Assembly: GCA_947383645.1 (NCBI GenBank)
Contig: CANDEH010000004.1
Location: 7,136 to 71,135, forward strand
Reading direction: 5' to 3'
DNA: 64,000 nt
DNA from: an uncultured Clostridia bacterium
GTDB taxonomy: Bacteria > Bacillota > Clostridia > Oscillospirales > Oscillospiraceae
Shown: piece after piece, positions 52,482 to 62,986 of the stretch
How the letters are laid out: every line of letters starts with the position of its first letter
How positions within the stretch are numbered: the first letter of the stretch is position 1
Translations under genes and position numbers: made by a program
Notes under the pieces: model-generated
The model's input: the letters and a program-made list of their open reading frames with translations, nothing else
Told to the model about the DNA's origin: nothing
The model's database searches: none

Positions 52482-53966
52482 ATGAAATATCTGAGCACGA
52501 GAGATAAGACGCTGCGCCTCAGCGCGGCGGAGGCCATCAAGATGGGACTGAGCCGGGACGGAGGTCTGTTTACCCCCGAGGTCTTTCCCGCTTTGAGCGA
52601 GGGGGAGATTCGGGACCTGTGCGCCATGGACTACCGGAAGCGGACGGCGTATGTGATGGGTAAGTTCCTGGATGATTTCACCATCGGGGAGCTGGAGGAG
52701 TTTGCGGACTTTGCCTACAGCGCCGCCAAGTACGACCACCCGGCGGCGGCGCCCCTGCGGCAGGTGGGGGGGAAGACCTGGTGCCTGGAGCTGTGGCACG
52801 GCCCTACCAGCGCCTTCAAGGACATGGCGCTCCAGATGCTGCCCCAGCTGCTCAGCGCCAGTCTGCGCAAGACCGGCGAGGAGCGGACCGCCTGCATTCT
52901 GGTGGCCACCTCCGGCGACACCGGCAAGGCCGCTCTGGAGGGGTTTGCCGATGTACCGCAGACCAGGATTCTGGTGTTCTATCCCGAACACGGCGTCAGC
53001 GAGATTCAGAGGCTCCAGATGGTCACCCAGGAGGGGCAGAATGTGGGCGTCTGCGCCGTGGAGGGCAACTTTGACGACGCCCAGAGCGGTGTGAAGCGGA
53101 TCTTCTCCGACGAGAAGATCCGGGAGGAGCTGTCGGGCCGGGGGTACTTTTTGTCCTCCGCCAACTCCATCAACTGGGGGCGGGTTCTGCCCCAGGTGGT
53201 GTACTATGTCTCCGCCTACTGTGATCTGATTAACACGGGGGCGGTGGAGCCGGGTGACAGGGTGAACTACTGCGTGCCCACCGGGAATTTCGGGAATATT
53301 CTGGCCTGCTACTACGCGAAGAAGATGGGAATTCCCGTGGGGAAGCTGATCTGCGCCTCCAACTGCAACGACGTGCTGACGGACTTTATCCGCACCGGCG
53401 TCTACGACCGGAACCGGCCCTTCCATACCACCATGAGTCCGTCCATGGATATTCTGATCTCCAGCAATCTGGAGCGTCTGCTCTTTGACCTCTCCGGCGG
53501 GGATGACGCCCTGGTGCGGGGGTACATGGAGCAGCTGGGGAGGACCGGGCGGTATGAGATCAGTCCGGAGATGCGGGAAAAGCTGCAGGAGCTGTTCTAC
53601 GGCGGCTTCTGTGACGAGGAGGACACCAGCGCCGCCATCGCCGCAGTGTATGCCGGCGGCTATCTCATTGACACCCACACCGCTGTGGCGGCCAAGGTGC
53701 TGGAGGACTACCGCCGGGAGACCGGGGACGAGGGGGTGGCCGTGTTTGCCTCCACCGCCAGTCCCTACAAGTTCTGCGACAGCGTCCTCAGCGCCATCGG
53801 CGAGACGCCGGCGGCGGACAGCCTGGACCGGCTGGACCAGCTTCAGAGCGTTACCGGTGTCAAGACGCCGGAGCGTCTGGCGGCCCTGCGGGGGAAGGCG
53901 ATCCGGTTTGACGCGGTAACCGGAAAGGACGATATGGAGCAGGTGGTGCTGGACTTTCTGCGGTGA
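52482..53966 (+). CDS. thrC: Threonine synthase
   Basis: A 494-residue PLP enzyme that converts O-phosphohomoserine to threonine. The N-terminal STRDKTLRLSAAEAIKMGLSRDGGLFTP is standard for the fungal/clostridial class. The PLP lysine is in GPTSAFKDMALQM, the phosphate-binding loop is ATSGDTGKAALEGF, and NFGNILACYYAKKMG follows. Start at 52482 follows GGAGGGAG. It appears to be single. Confidence 0.96.
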   Translation: MKYLSTRDKTLRLSAAEAIKMGLSRDGGLFTPEVFPALSEGEIRDLCAMDYRKRTAYVMGKFLDDFTIGELEEFADFAYSAAKYDHPAAAPLRQVGGKTWCLELWHGPTSAFKDMALQMLPQLLSASLRKTGEERTACILVATSGDTGKAALEGFADVPQTRILVFYPEHGVSEIQRLQMVTQEGQNVGVCAVEGNFDDAQSGVKRIFSDEKIREELSGRGYFLSSANSINWGRVLPQVVYYVSAYCDLINTGAVEPGDRVNYCVPTGNFGNILACYYAKKMGIPVGKLICASNCNDVLTDFIRTGVYDRNRPFHTTMSPSMDILISSNLERLLFDLSGGDDALVRGYMEQLGRTGRYEISPEMREKLQELFYGGFCDEEDTSAAIAAVYAGGYLIDTHTAVAAKVLEDYRRETGDEGVAVFASTASPYKFCDSVLSAIGETPAADSLDRLDQLQSVTGVKTPERLAALRGKAIRFDAVTGKDDMEQVVLDFLR

Positions 53967-54000
53967 GGAGAGCGCGGAGAAGAGGAGGGAGGCGGCGGAC

Positions 54001-54375
54001 ATGGGGCCTAAAGTTTCCAGAATGTGGGCGAGAGTTTCCCTGTCCCTGGCAATGGCTTCGGCGGCGGCGCTGGTGCTGACGCTGGCGCTGGGGGAGCTGC
54101 TGGACCTGGGACCCGCCGGGGCCGGGCTCGCGATTGGCGGCGTACTGTTGGCGGGGCTTTTGATGCTGCTGGCAGTGGCAGCCACCGCCAGGCTGCGGTG
54201 TCCCGGCTGCGGGAAGCAGACGGTGCGGCCCCAGTGGGGGCCGGGGCGGCGGCTCTACTGTCCGCTCTGCGGAGCGGCCCTGGTCTACGACGACGAGGAG
54301 GAGGACGCGGCGCAGCCGGAGGCGGCCTCCGGGCCTGAGAGGGAGGAGCGGTGGCGATCCGGCTTTCGGGACTGA
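54001..54375 (+). CDS. Small membrane protein with zinc ribbon
   Basis: A 124-residue protein. Two hydrophobic segments (SLAMASAAALVLTLALGELL and GLAIGGVLLAGLLMLLAVAATA) are followed by a CPGCGKQTVRP knuckle and a CPLCGAALVY knuckle, then an acidic tail (DDEEEDA). The Cys pairs probably bind zinc on the cytoplasmic side. No named family is recognised. The start has GAGGGAGG upstream. Confidence 0.65.
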   Translation: MGPKVSRMWARVSLSLAMASAAALVLTLALGELLDLGPAGAGLAIGGVLLAGLLMLLAVAATARLRCPGCGKQTVRPQWGPGRRLYCPLCGAALVYDDEEEDAAQPEAASGPEREERWRSGFRD

Positions 54376-54541
54376 GCGGAAGGCGGGCAAGGCCGCTTGA
54401 CCCGGGAGGTTGGGGGGCGATACCCTGCGATACGCTCCTCTTTGAGGGACCGCGGCGGTTCTGCACTGTTTCGGCAGTTTGCCGCCCAGACCTTGAAGGC
54501 AGGCTGATCTGACGATTTCGGGAGGAGAGGGGGGGAGGTTT

Positions 54542-55228
54542 GTGGCGCTGTACGCCATCGGTGATCTGCACCTGGGACTGGGTGTGGACAAACCCATGGA
54601 TATCTTCGGCCCCGGCTGGGCGGACCATGTGGAGCGGCTGCGCCGGGGGTTCTCCGCCCTGGAGGAGGGAGATCTCACCGTCCTCTGTGGGGACAGCTCC
54701 TGGGGGATGGACCTGCAGCAGAGCCTCCCGGATTTCCAGCTTATCGACGCCCTGCCGGGGCGGAAGCTGCTGCTCAAGGGCAACCACGACTACTTTTGGA
54801 ATACCGCCAGCAAGATGGAACGTTTTTTTGCCGAGAACGGCATCACCACCATCGGCATACTCCACAACAACTGCCACTTTTACGGCGGGTATGCCCTCTG
54901 CGGCACACGGGGGTGGTTCTTTGAGGAGGAGGCGCAGCCCCACACGGCAAAGATGCTGAACCGGGAGGTGCTCCGGCTGGAGGCCTCCATGAGACTGGCG
55001 GCGGGGAGGCCGATTCTGGCCTTTCTCCACTACCCGCCGCTGTATGAGGGCTACCGCTGTCCGGAAATTTTGCGGAAGCTGGAGGAGTACGGCGTGGAGC
55101 GGTGCTTTTACGGACATCTCCACGGCTACGCCCACCGCCGGGCCGTAGAGGGGGTGCGGGGAGGCGTGGACTACGCCCTTGTGTCGGCGGACTATCTGCG
55201 ATTTGTTCCGAAAAAAATCTGTGACTAA
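54542..55228 (+). CDS. Calcineurin-like metallophosphoesterase
   Basis: A 228-residue metallophosphoesterase. Metal-site motifs: AIGDLHLGLG (Asp, His), LCGDSSWG (Asp), LKGNHDYFW (Asn, His), LHYPP and YGHLHGYAH (His). GTG 54542 is chosen because GGGGGGAGG lies just before it. The substrate could be a phosphate ester of nucleic acids or small molecules. The 165-base gap before it contains no gene. Confidence 0.9.
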   Translation: MALYAIGDLHLGLGVDKPMDIFGPGWADHVERLRRGFSALEEGDLTVLCGDSSWGMDLQQSLPDFQLIDALPGRKLLLKGNHDYFWNTASKMERFFAENGITTIGILHNNCHFYGGYALCGTRGWFFEEEAQPHTAKMLNREVLRLEASMRLAAGRPILAFLHYPPLYEGYRCPEILRKLEEYGVERCFYGHLHGYAHRRAVEGVRGGVDYALVSADYLRFVPKKICD

Positions 55229-55332
55229 AAAATATTTGGTTTTTGCAGAAAACAGTAGATTTTTTTATATTTATATGCTACAATGCAAAGTTGCCCGGGT
55301 ATTGAAGGGCAAGTAAACGGAGGAAAAGGAAA

Positions 55333-56859
55333 ATGAGTGTTAAGAATTGTGAAAAATTGGAAAAAAATCAGGTTGCCCTGACCGTGGAAGTGGACGCCGC
55401 CGCGTTTGACGCCGCTATCGAGAAGGCCTACCGCAAGGTGCGCCATCAGATCAACGTACCCGGCTTCCGTAAGGGCAAGGCCCCCCGGAAGATGATTGAG
55501 AGCCGGTACGGCGTGGAGATCTTCTACGACGAGGCCATCAATATCGCAATGCCCGACGCTTATGTGTCCGCTGTGGGCGAGGAGAAGCTGGAGCCTGTGG
55601 GGTACCCCGAGGTGGAGCTTCTCAGCGTGTCCAAGGACGGCTTTTCCTTCAAGGCCACCGTGTACGTATATCCCGAGGTGACGCTGGGTCAGTACAAGGG
55701 CCTCAGCGCCCCCAAGGGCGAGGTGAAGGTCACCGACGAGGACATCCAGGAGCGGCTGAACCAGCTGGCCGACCGAAACACCCGCATGGTGGGCGTGGAC
55801 CGGGCCGTGGAGAACGGCGATGTGGCCAATATCGACTTCGAGGGCTTCCTGGAGGGCAAGCCCTTTGACGGCGGCAAGGGCGACAACTTCGATCTGGAGA
55901 TTGGGTCCGGCAGCTTTGTTCCCGGCTTCGAGGAGCAGCTTATCGGTATGGCCGCCGGGGAGGAGAAGGATATCGACATCACCTTCCCTGAGGACTACCA
56001 TGCGGATCTGGCCGGCAAGGCTGTGGTGTTCCATGTGAAGGTCAACTCCGTGAAGCTCAAGGAGGTTCCCGCCCTTGACGATGAGTTTGCCAAGGACGTG
56101 TCCGAGTTTGACACCCTGGAGGAGCTGAAGAAGGACATTGAGGCCAAGATTGCTGCCGACCGGCAGAGCGCTGTGGACCACGCCTTTGAGGAGGCGCTGA
56201 TGGAGCAGGTGGCCGCGGGGATCACCTGCGATGTGCCCCAGCCCATGGTGGATGAGCAGGCCAGACGGTTTGTGGAGAACCTGAAGATGCAGATCCAGCA
56301 GCAGGGTATCCCCTACGACCAGTATTTGAAGCTGACCGGCCTCAGCGATGAGACCGTGTTGGAGCAGGCGCAGGCCCCGGCTCTGCGCCAGGTGCGGCTG
56401 GATCTGGCCCTGGAAGCGCTGGCCAAGGCCGAGGGCGTGGAGGTCAGCGACGAGGAGATCGAGTCTGAGTACGAGCGGGCCGCCGGCCAGTACGGCATGA
56501 AGGCCGAGGATTTGAAGAAGTACATCGACCGGGAGACCATCCGGAGCCAGCTGATGAATACAAAGGCTGTGAAGGTAGTGGTGGACAATGCCGTCGCCAC
56601 CAAGTTTGAGGAGAAGACCCAGGAGGACGACGCGTCTCAGGGCGAGGAGACGGCCGAGGAGACGGAGAAGCCCAAAAAGCGCACCCGGAAGGCCGGCGAA
56701 AAGCCGGCGGAGGCTGCCGAGGGTGAGGAGAAGCCCAAGAAGCGCAGCACCAGGAAGGCGGCCGACAAGCCCGTTGAGGCCGCCGAGGGCGAGGAGAAGC
56801 CCAGAAAGCGCAGCACCAAAAAGGCGGCCCCCAAGGACGAGGAGAAGGCCGGCGAGTAA
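55333..56859 (+). CDS. tig: Trigger factor with repetitive charged C-terminal tail
   Basis: A ribosome-bound chaperone and prolyl isomerase. Residues 1-150 are the ribosome-binding domain (VPGFRKGKAPRKMIESRYG signature), 150-250 an FKBP-type PPIase domain, and 250-430 the chaperone arms. Normal length is about 430; this one has 508 residues. The additional about 75 residues are repeats of an EEKPKKRS/AADKPVEAAEGEEKP type with alternating acidic and Lys/Arg clusters. The tail resembles histone-like tails and may bind RNA, but this is inference. The downstream order tig-clpP-clpX-lon is classic. Confidence 0.95.
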   Translation: MSVKNCEKLEKNQVALTVEVDAAAFDAAIEKAYRKVRHQINVPGFRKGKAPRKMIESRYGVEIFYDEAINIAMPDAYVSAVGEEKLEPVGYPEVELLSVSKDGFSFKATVYVYPEVTLGQYKGLSAPKGEVKVTDEDIQERLNQLADRNTRMVGVDRAVENGDVANIDFEGFLEGKPFDGGKGDNFDLEIGSGSFVPGFEEQLIGMAAGEEKDIDITFPEDYHADLAGKAVVFHVKVNSVKLKEVPALDDEFAKDVSEFDTLEELKKDIEAKIAADRQSAVDHAFEEALMEQVAAGITCDVPQPMVDEQARRFVENLKMQIQQQGIPYDQYLKLTGLSDETVLEQAQAPALRQVRLDLALEALAKAEGVEVSDEEIESEYERAAGQYGMKAEDLKKYIDRETIRSQLMNTKAVKVVVDNAVATKFEEKTQEDDASQGEETAEETEKPKKRTRKAGEKPAEAAEGEEKPKKRSTRKAADKPVEAAEGEEKPRKRSTKKAAPKDEEKAGE

Positions 56860-56883
56860 ACGCCCAAGCGAAGTGAGAGATTC

Positions 56884-56928
56884 ATCTGGGGGAGGGGGAA
56901 AGAATGGCCCCCTCCCGCAGATTGTTTA
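56884..56928 (+). terminator. Terminator-like hairpin after tig
   Basis: A 15-bp GC-rich stem with one mismatch (ATCTGGGGGAGGGGG facing CCCCCTCCCGCAGAT) followed only by TGTTT. Termination is likely partial. Confidence 0.6.
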
Positions 56929-56955
56929 TCGGACGTGGCATTGTCCTGTTAAACT

Positions 56956-56969
56956 CCCAATATATTGGG
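56956..56969 (+). promoter_or_regulatory. 14-bp palindrome in the clpP upstream region
   Basis: CCCAATATATTGGG is a perfect palindrome directly before TAAAAT (56970-56975), a plausible -10. It would sit between the -35 and -10 of clpP, so a repressor bound there would block transcription. No CtsR or HrcA site was recognised. Confidence 0.5.
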
Positions 56970-57034
56970 TAAAATAGTGCTGTTGTGTGTCCGGAGAGGG
57001 CCTTCCTATCTTTTTTTGTCAGGAGGTTTCTATC

Positions 57035-57616
57035 ATGAGTTTAGTTCCCTATGTGATCGAACAGACCAACCGCGGCGAGCGGTCCTATGACATCTTTTCC
57101 CGCCTGCTCAACGACCGGATCATCTTCCTGGGCGAGGAGGTCAACGATACCACCGCCTCCCTGGTAGTGGCGCAGCTGCTCCACCTGGAGTCCCAGGACC
57201 CGGACAAGGACATTCAGCTGTATATCAACAGCCCCGGCGGCTCTGTCACCGCAGGTATGGCCATCTACGACACCATGCAGTATGTCCGCTGCGACGTGTC
57301 TACCATCTGCGTGGGGCTGGCCGCCAGCATGGGGGCGTTTCTTCTGGCGGCGGGGGCCAAGGGCAAGCGCATCGCCCTGCCCAATGCGGAGATCATGATC
57401 CACCAGCCCTCCGCCGGTACACAGGGCCAGATCACCGATATGGCCATCCACCTCAAGCGTCTGGAGATCATCAAGACGCGGATGAACCGCATTCTGGCCG
57501 AGAACACCGGCAAGCCCATCGAGGTGGTGACGGCGGACTGCGAGCGGGACAACTTTATGAGCGCGGAGGAGGCCATGGCCTACGGCCTCATTGACAAAGT
57601 GCTGGATAAGAGGTAA
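57035..57616 (+). CDS. clpP: ATP-dependent Clp protease proteolytic subunit
   Basis: A 193-residue serine protease subunit forming the tetradecameric Clp barrel. The triad is seen as [11 protein letters not shown] (Ser), [10 protein letters not shown] (His) and [13 protein letters not shown] (Asp). The N-terminal [14 protein letters not shown] hinge is standard. AGGAGG precedes the ATG. clpX starts 6 bases after its stop, so the two are coupled. Confidence 0.98.
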   Translation: MSLVPYVIEQTNRGERSYDIFSRLLNDRIIFLGEEVNDTTASLVVAQLLHLESQDPDKDIQLYINSPGGSVTAGMAIYDTMQYVRCDVSTICVGLAASMGAFLLAAGAKGKRIALPNAEIMIHQPSAGTQGQITDMAIHLKRLEIIKTRMNRILAENTGKPIEVVTADCERDNFMSAEEAMAYGLIDKVLDKR

Positions 57617-57622
57617 ACGCCT

Positions 57623-58912
57623 ATGAGCGAGGAAAATAAGAAATCTCTGCGCTGCTCCTTCTGCGGTCGCTATGAGGAACAGGTGAGCCGGATGATCCAG
57701 GGGCCCGGCGTGCGGATCTGCGACAACTGCATCCGGCTGTGCATGAGCATCATCGAGGAGGAGTTTCCCGAGAACAGCGAGGGGCTGGAAACGCCGGCGG
57801 AGGTGCCCACCCCCCGGGAGATCAAGGAGATTCTGGACCAGTACGTCATCGGCCAGGAGTCGGCCAAGGTGGCGCTGTCGGTGTCGGTGTACAACCACTA
57901 CAAGCGCATCCTCTACGGCGGGGACGACGAGGTGGAGCTCCAGAAGAGCAACATCCTGATGGTGGGGCCCACCGGCTCGGGCAAGACCCTCTTCGCCCAG
58001 ACCTTGGCCCGGATTTTGAAGGTGCCCTTTGCCATCGCCGACGCCACCACCCTCACCGAGGCCGGCTATGTGGGCGACGACGTGGAGAACATCCTTCTGC
58101 GCCTGCTCCAGGCGGCGGACTACGACGTGGAGCTGGCGGAGCGGGGCATCATCTATGTGGACGAGATCGACAAGATCGCCCGCAAGAGTGAGAATACCTC
58201 CATCACCCGGGACGTGTCCGGCGAGGGGGTACAGCAGGCGCTTTTGAAGATTTTAGAGGGCACCGTGGCCAATGTGCCCCCCCAGGGGGGGCGCAAGCAC
58301 CCCCACCAGGAGTTCATCCAGATTGACACACACAACATCCTCTTCATCTGCGGCGGCGCCTTCGACGGGCTGGACAAGATCATCGAGCGGCGTCTGGACA
58401 GAAAGGGGGTTGGCTTCGGCGCGGAGATCGAGAGCAAGCGGGAGCGGGATGTGGGGAAGCTCCTGAAGGAGGTTCAGCCCCACGACCTGCTGAAGTTCGG
58501 CATCATTCCCGAGCTGGTGGGCCGCCTGCCGGTAATCGCGCCGCTGGAGTCCCTCACCAGGGAGGACCTGGTGCGGATTCTCACTGAGCCCAAGAACGCC
58601 CTGGTGAAGCAGTATCAGAAGCTGTTTGCCTACGACGAGGTGGAACTGCATTTCAACCAGGACGCCCTGGAGGCCCTGGCCGACAAGGCCATTGAGCGCA
58701 ACATCGGCGCCCGGGGCCTGCGGGCGGTGATGGAGGGACTGCTCACCGAGATCATGTACGATATCCCCTCGGACCCCACAGTGGTGCAGGTCCGGATTAC
58801 CGCCCCCTGCGTCAGGGGGGAGGAGCTGCCGGAGGTTGAGCGGGACATGGCCCACACCCACCGGCACATGCCGGCGGAACAGGTCAGAGAGCGTCGGGAT
58901 TCTGCCTCGTAG
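57623..58912 (+). CDS. clpX: Clp protease ATPase subunit ClpX
   Basis: A 429-residue AAA+ unfoldase. The N-terminal zinc domain has the four cysteines in [12 protein letters not shown] and ICDNCIRLC. Walker A is [12 protein letters not shown], Walker [12 protein letters not shown], followed by sensor and C-terminal domains ([19 protein letters not shown]). The pore loop GYVGDD is present. Start has AGAGG upstream, and a terminator follows the stop. Confidence 0.98.
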   Translation: MSEENKKSLRCSFCGRYEEQVSRMIQGPGVRICDNCIRLCMSIIEEEFPENSEGLETPAEVPTPREIKEILDQYVIGQESAKVALSVSVYNHYKRILYGGDDEVELQKSNILMVGPTGSGKTLFAQTLARILKVPFAIADATTLTEAGYVGDDVENILLRLLQAADYDVELAERGIIYVDEIDKIARKSENTSITRDVSGEGVQQALLKILEGTVANVPPQGGRKHPHQEFIQIDTHNILFICGGAFDGLDKIIERRLDRKGVGFGAEIESKRERDVGKLLKEVQPHDLLKFGIIPELVGRLPVIAPLESLTREDLVRILTEPKNALVKQYQKLFAYDEVELHFNQDALEALADKAIERNIGARGLRAVMEGLLTEIMYDIPSDPTVVQVRITAPCVRGEELPEVERDMAHTHRHMPAEQVRERRDSAS

Positions 58913-58929
58913 GCGGAGAGCGGACAGGA

Positions 58930-58961
58930 AAAAAAGAGGCGCCCTTTGACGCCTCTTTTTT
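58930..58961 (+). terminator. Terminator after clpX
   Basis: AAAAAAGAGGCG facing CGCCTCTTTTTT with an 8-base loop. It separates clpPX from lon. Confidence 0.93.
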
Positions 58962-59028
58962 ATGAAATATCAGTTTTACCTATCTCATACAGGGCGTGAC
59001 ACCCCTGTGAGAAGGGAGCGTTTTCAGA

Positions 59029-61422
59029 ATGGAACAGACTACTTTGAATATTCCCGTGATGGCCCTGCGGGGGCTGACCATCTTTCCCAACATGCTCATG
59101 AGTCTGGATGTGGAGCGTGAGGCGTCTATCCGGGCTTTGGAGCGCGCCATGGAGAACGATGAGGAGATCTTCCTGGTGGCGCAGCGGGAGATCGGCACCT
59201 TCCTGCCCTCGGAGGAGGATTTGTACACCATCGGCACGGTGTCTGCCATCCGTCAGATCCTCCGGATCAGCGAGCGGGCTATCCGGGTACTGATGGAGGG
59301 GAAGAGCCGGGCCGTTTTGAAGCGGCTGTGGCAGACCACCCCCTACCTCCGGGCCAACGTGGAGCTGCTGCCGGAGCGCAAGCCCCGGGTCAGCCGGGAC
59401 AGGCTGGAGGCTCTGCTGCGTCAGACCTTTTCCAATGTGCAGGAGTACTGCGAGCTGTCCCCCCGGGGCGGCGACGAGATCCTGGGCGTGGCGGCTGACA
59501 GCAGGGATCCGGGATATTTGGCCGACTATATCGCCCAGAATACCATGCTCCGTCACCAGGACAAGCAGCTCATTTTAGAGGAGCTGCGTCCCATTGCCCG
59601 TCTGGAGAAGATGAATGAACTGCTCAGGCGGGAGATGGACATTATCAACCTGGAGCAGGAGCTGGAGGGGAAGCTCCGCCAGCACGTGGGGGAGGTCCAG
59701 CGGGACCACATTCTCCGGGAACAGCTTCAGGTGATCCGCCGGGAGCTGGGGGAGAGCGATGAGGACAACGAGATTGAGGAGTACCGCCAGAAGATTCTGG
59801 CCCTTCGGCTGGATAAGGAGGCGGAGGAAAAACTCCTCAAGGAACTGGGGCGGCTGGCCAAGCAGTCCTACACCAGCGCCGAGGCCTCCGTACTGCGCAG
59901 CTATTTGGACATCTGTCTCGAGATGCCCTGGAACCACACCACCAGGGAGCGGGTGAACGTGGCCGCCGCCCGGAAGGTGCTGGATCAGGACCACTTCGGT
60001 CTGGAGAAGGTGAAGGAGCGAATCCTGGAGTTCATTGCCGTCAAGCAGATGAACCCGGAGGCCAGGGGACAGATCCTCTGCCTGGTGGGTCCCCCGGGCG
60101 TGGGGAAGACCTCTATCGCCATCTCCGTGGCCAGGGCTCTGAACCGGAAGCTCAGCCGGCTGAGTCTGGGCGGCGTCCATGACGAGGCGGAGATTCGCGG
60201 CCACCGGAAGACCTACATAGGCGCCATGCCCGGCCGGATCATCGACGCGGTGATCCGCAGCGGGTCCATGAACCCTCTGCTGGTCCTGGATGAGATCGAC
60301 AAGCTGGGATCCGACCACCGGGGGGACCCGTCCTCGGCCCTTTTGGAGGTGCTGGATGCGGAGCAGAACTACGCCTTCCGGGACCACTATCTGGAAATTC
60401 CGGTGGATTTGAGCAAGGTCATGTTCATCACCACGGCCAACACCACCGATACCATCCCCCGTCCTCTGCTGGATCGGATGGAGGTAATTGAGCTTACCAG
60501 TTATACTGACGAGGAGAAGCTGCAAATTGCAAAGAACTACCTGCTGCCCAAGCAGATAAAGGAGCACGGGCTGAACCGCCGTCAGCTCCAGATCAGTGAC
60601 GGCGCGCTGCGCGCCCTGATTGATGGCTACACCCGGGAGGCCGGCGTCCGCCGGCTGGAGCGCCAGTGCGCCAAATTGTGCCGAAAGGCTGCTATGCGCC
60701 TGGTGGAAGGAAGTGTAAAGCAGATACGCCTGACAGAGAAGGACCTTGCCGAGTACCTGGGTCCCCGCCGGTATCACCGCAGCGACCAGACCGGCCGGGA
60801 GAGAATTGGTGTGGTGAACGGCCTGGCCTGGACGGAAAATGGCGGGGAGCTCCTTGAGGTGGAGGTCAACGTGATGGAGGGCAGCGGCAAACTGGAGCTG
60901 ACGGGGAATCTGGGGGATGTGATGAAGGAGTCCGTCCATGCGGCCCTCAGCTGCCTGCGCAGCCGCACGGTTCCTCTGGGCATCCAGCCGGACTTTTACA
61001 AGACCAAGGATATCCATGTCCACTTTCCCGAGGGGGCGGTCCCCAAGGATGGGCCCAGCGCCGGTATTGCGATCACTACCGCCATGCTCTCCGCCCTGAC
61101 CCAGCGGCGGGTTCGCCCCTACCTGGCCATGACCGGGGAGGTGACCCTCCGGGGCCGTGTGCTGCCCATCGGCGGATTGAAGGAAAAGACCATGGCCGCG
61201 TACCGAAACGGCATTCAGACCGTGATTATCCCCCAGGAGAACCAGCGGGATCTGAGTGAGATCGACCCGACAGTTCGGGAAGGCTTGCGCTTTGTGCTGG
61301 CGGAGACCATTGACACGGTGCTTGCCGAGGCCCTGCTTTACCCGGAACAGGCGGTGAAGGAGGAGCTGGCCCTGCCCTTCCCGGCGGCGGAAAATGGCGC
61401 GGAGACGGTGCTGCGCCAATAG
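59029..61422 (+). CDS. lon: ATP-dependent Lon protease
   Basis: A 797-residue AAA+ protease. The LAN substrate-binding domain spans the first about 200 residues, with a coiled-coil before the ATPase. Walker A is [13 protein letters not shown] and Walker B is [12 protein letters not shown]. The protease domain has the catalytic Ser in [11 protein letters not shown] and Lys in [13 protein letters not shown]. The ATG at 59029 follows GAAGGGAG. lon is followed after 13 bases by engB. Confidence 0.98.
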   Translation: MEQTTLNIPVMALRGLTIFPNMLMSLDVEREASIRALERAMENDEEIFLVAQREIGTFLPSEEDLYTIGTVSAIRQILRISERAIRVLMEGKSRAVLKRLWQTTPYLRANVELLPERKPRVSRDRLEALLRQTFSNVQEYCELSPRGGDEILGVAADSRDPGYLADYIAQNTMLRHQDKQLILEELRPIARLEKMNELLRREMDIINLEQELEGKLRQHVGEVQRDHILREQLQVIRRELGESDEDNEIEEYRQKILALRLDKEAEEKLLKELGRLAKQSYTSAEASVLRSYLDICLEMPWNHTTRERVNVAAARKVLDQDHFGLEKVKERILEFIAVKQMNPEARGQILCLVGPPGVGKTSIAISVARALNRKLSRLSLGGVHDEAEIRGHRKTYIGAMPGRIIDAVIRSGSMNPLLVLDEIDKLGSDHRGDPSSALLEVLDAEQNYAFRDHYLEIPVDLSKVMFITTANTTDTIPRPLLDRMEVIELTSYTDEEKLQIAKNYLLPKQIKEHGLNRRQLQISDGALRALIDGYTREAGVRRLERQCAKLCRKAAMRLVEGSVKQIRLTEKDLAEYLGPRRYHRSDQTGRERIGVVNGLAWTENGGELLEVEVNVMEGSGKLELTGNLGDVMKESVHAALSCLRSRTVPLGIQPDFYKTKDIHVHFPEGAVPKDGPSAGIAITTAMLSALTQRRVRPYLAMTGEVTLRGRVLPIGGLKEKTMAAYRNGIQTVIIPQENQRDLSEIDPTVREGLRFVLAETIDTVLAEALLYPEQAVKEELALPFPAAENGAETVLRQ

Positions 61423-61435
61423 CGGAGGAGGAAGC

Positions 61436-62023
61436 ATGCCGGTTAATTTCAACAGGACGGAGTTTGTGCTCTCGGCGGTGTCGCCCCAGGGGTTCCTGCG
61501 GGACGGGCTGCCCCAGCTGGCCTTTGCCGGCCGCTCCAATGTGGGAAAGAGCTCGGTGATTAACCGCCTGGTGGAGCGGAAGAACTTTGCCCGGGTGGGA
61601 GCTTCCCCGGGGAAAACCAGCCAGATCAACTACTTTCGCATCGACGACAGGGGCTATCTGGTGGACCTGCCGGGCTACGGTTACGCCAAGGTGTCCAAGG
61701 CGGAGCGGGAGCGGTGGGGGCGGCTGATGGAGAGCTACTTCGCTTCGGGCCTCATCACCTGCGGGGTGATGATCGTGGATGCCCGCCATACCCCCACGGC
61801 GGACGATGTGACCATGGCCGGTTGGTTCCGGGATACCGGATGTCCGGTGATTACTGTGGCCAACAAGCTGGATAAGCTGAAGAAGTCCCAGGTGGAGCCC
61901 AATCTGTCCGTCATCCGGGACCGCCTCCAGATCCCGGAGGGGGCGGCGCTGATCCCCTTCTCCGCGGAGCGGGGAGACGGCCGGGAGGCCCTGATGGAGG
62001 CGCTGGAGGGGTTCCTGCCTTAG
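61436..62023 (+). CDS. engB: Ribosome biogenesis GTP-binding protein EngB/YsxC
   Basis: A 195-residue essential GTPase for 50S assembly. Motifs: G1 GRSNVGKSSVINR, G2 TSQINYF, G3 DLPGYGYAK, G4 ANKLDKLKKS, and a G5-like SAERGDGRE. GGAGGAGG precedes the ATG. lon-engB order is typical of Firmicutes. Confidence 0.97.
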   Translation: MPVNFNRTEFVLSAVSPQGFLRDGLPQLAFAGRSNVGKSSVINRLVERKNFARVGASPGKTSQINYFRIDDRGYLVDLPGYGYAKVSKAERERWGRLMESYFASGLITCGVMIVDARHTPTADDVTMAGWFRDTGCPVITVANKLDKLKKSQVEPNLSVIRDRLQIPEGAALIPFSAERGDGREALMEALEGFLP

Positions 62024-62031
62024 ATAAAAAC

Positions 62032-62076
62032 AAAAATTCGCCGAAAGTGCTGTGCTTTCGGCGAATTTTGCTTTTT
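62032..62076 (+). terminator. Terminator after engB
   Basis: A perfect 15-bp stem (AAAATTCGCCGAAAG facing CTTTCGGCGAATTTT, 7-base loop) followed by GCTTTTT. Confidence 0.93.
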
Positions 62077-62257
62077 AGGGTGGGTTTGACGGTAAAGAGT
62101 TTTGGATGATCCGGCAGGGGGATTGCGGAGGAGTGGGAAATTGAAACATTTTGAAAAATTTGCAAATATGTACTTTTCAAACGGGAGTTTTTATACTAAA
62201 ATAGGAGCGGAAGAATGTGAAAATGTCGGATATGAAATTTTGCAGGAGGAGATGGAG

Positions 62258-62986
62258 ATGGAGGAACTGATGTACAGGCGGGTGCTGCTGAAGATCAGCG
62301 GCGAGGCTCTGGCCGGGGAGAAGCACTCCGGATTGGACTTCGACGTAATCAGCAGCGTCTGCGACGTGATTCAGGAGGCCGTGGAGATGGGTGTGGAGGT
62401 CGGCGTGGTCATCGGCGGCGGCAACTTCTGGCGCGGCCTGAAGGACGGCAACGGCAAGATGGAGCGCACCCGGGCCGACCACATGGGCATGATGGCCACG
62501 GCCATGAACTGTCTGGCCATGGCGGACGTGCTGGAGCAGAAGGGCGTGGACGTGCGGGTGCAGACCGCCGTGGAGATGCGTGCGGTGGCGGAGCCCTACA
62601 TCCGCTCCCGGGCCATCCGGCATCTGGAGAAGGGCCGGGTGGTGATCTTCGGCTGCGGCACCGGCAACCCCTACTTCTCCACGGACACCGCCGCCGTGCT
62701 CCGGGCGGCGGAGATCAACGCCGACGTGATCCTGCTGGCCAAGAATATCGACGGCGTATACAGCGCCGATCCCAACGTGGACAGCAGTGCGGTGAAGTAC
62801 GAGAGCATCACATACGACGACGTGCTGGCCAAGCACCTGCGGGTGATGGACTCCACCGCCACCAGTCTCAGCATGGATAACCGCATCCCCATCCTGGTCT
62901 TTGCGCTGAAGGACCCGAAAAACATCATCCGCGCCCTGAAGGGCGAGAAAATTGGTACGATTGTAAAGGAGGACCCTGCCCTATGA
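62258..62986 (+). CDS. pyrH: Uridylate kinase
   Basis: A 242-residue UMP kinase of the amino-acid kinase superfamily that feeds UDP synthesis. Motifs: [37 protein letters not shown] region (as [19 protein letters not shown]), [14 protein letters not shown] and [11 protein letters not shown]. Start at 62258 follows AGGAGG with 8 bases spacing; ATGs at 62252 and 62270 are the alternatives. It overlaps frr by 4 bases. Confidence 0.96.
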   Translation: MEELMYRRVLLKISGEALAGEKHSGLDFDVISSVCDVIQEAVEMGVEVGVVIGGGNFWRGLKDGNGKMERTRADHMGMMATAMNCLAMADVLEQKGVDVRVQTAVEMRAVAEPYIRSRAIRHLEKGRVVIFGCGTGNPYFSTDTAAVLRAAEINADVILLAKNIDGVYSADPNVDSSAVKYESITYDDVLAKHLRVMDSTATSLSMDNRIPILVFALKDPKNIIRALKGEKIGTIVKEDPAL

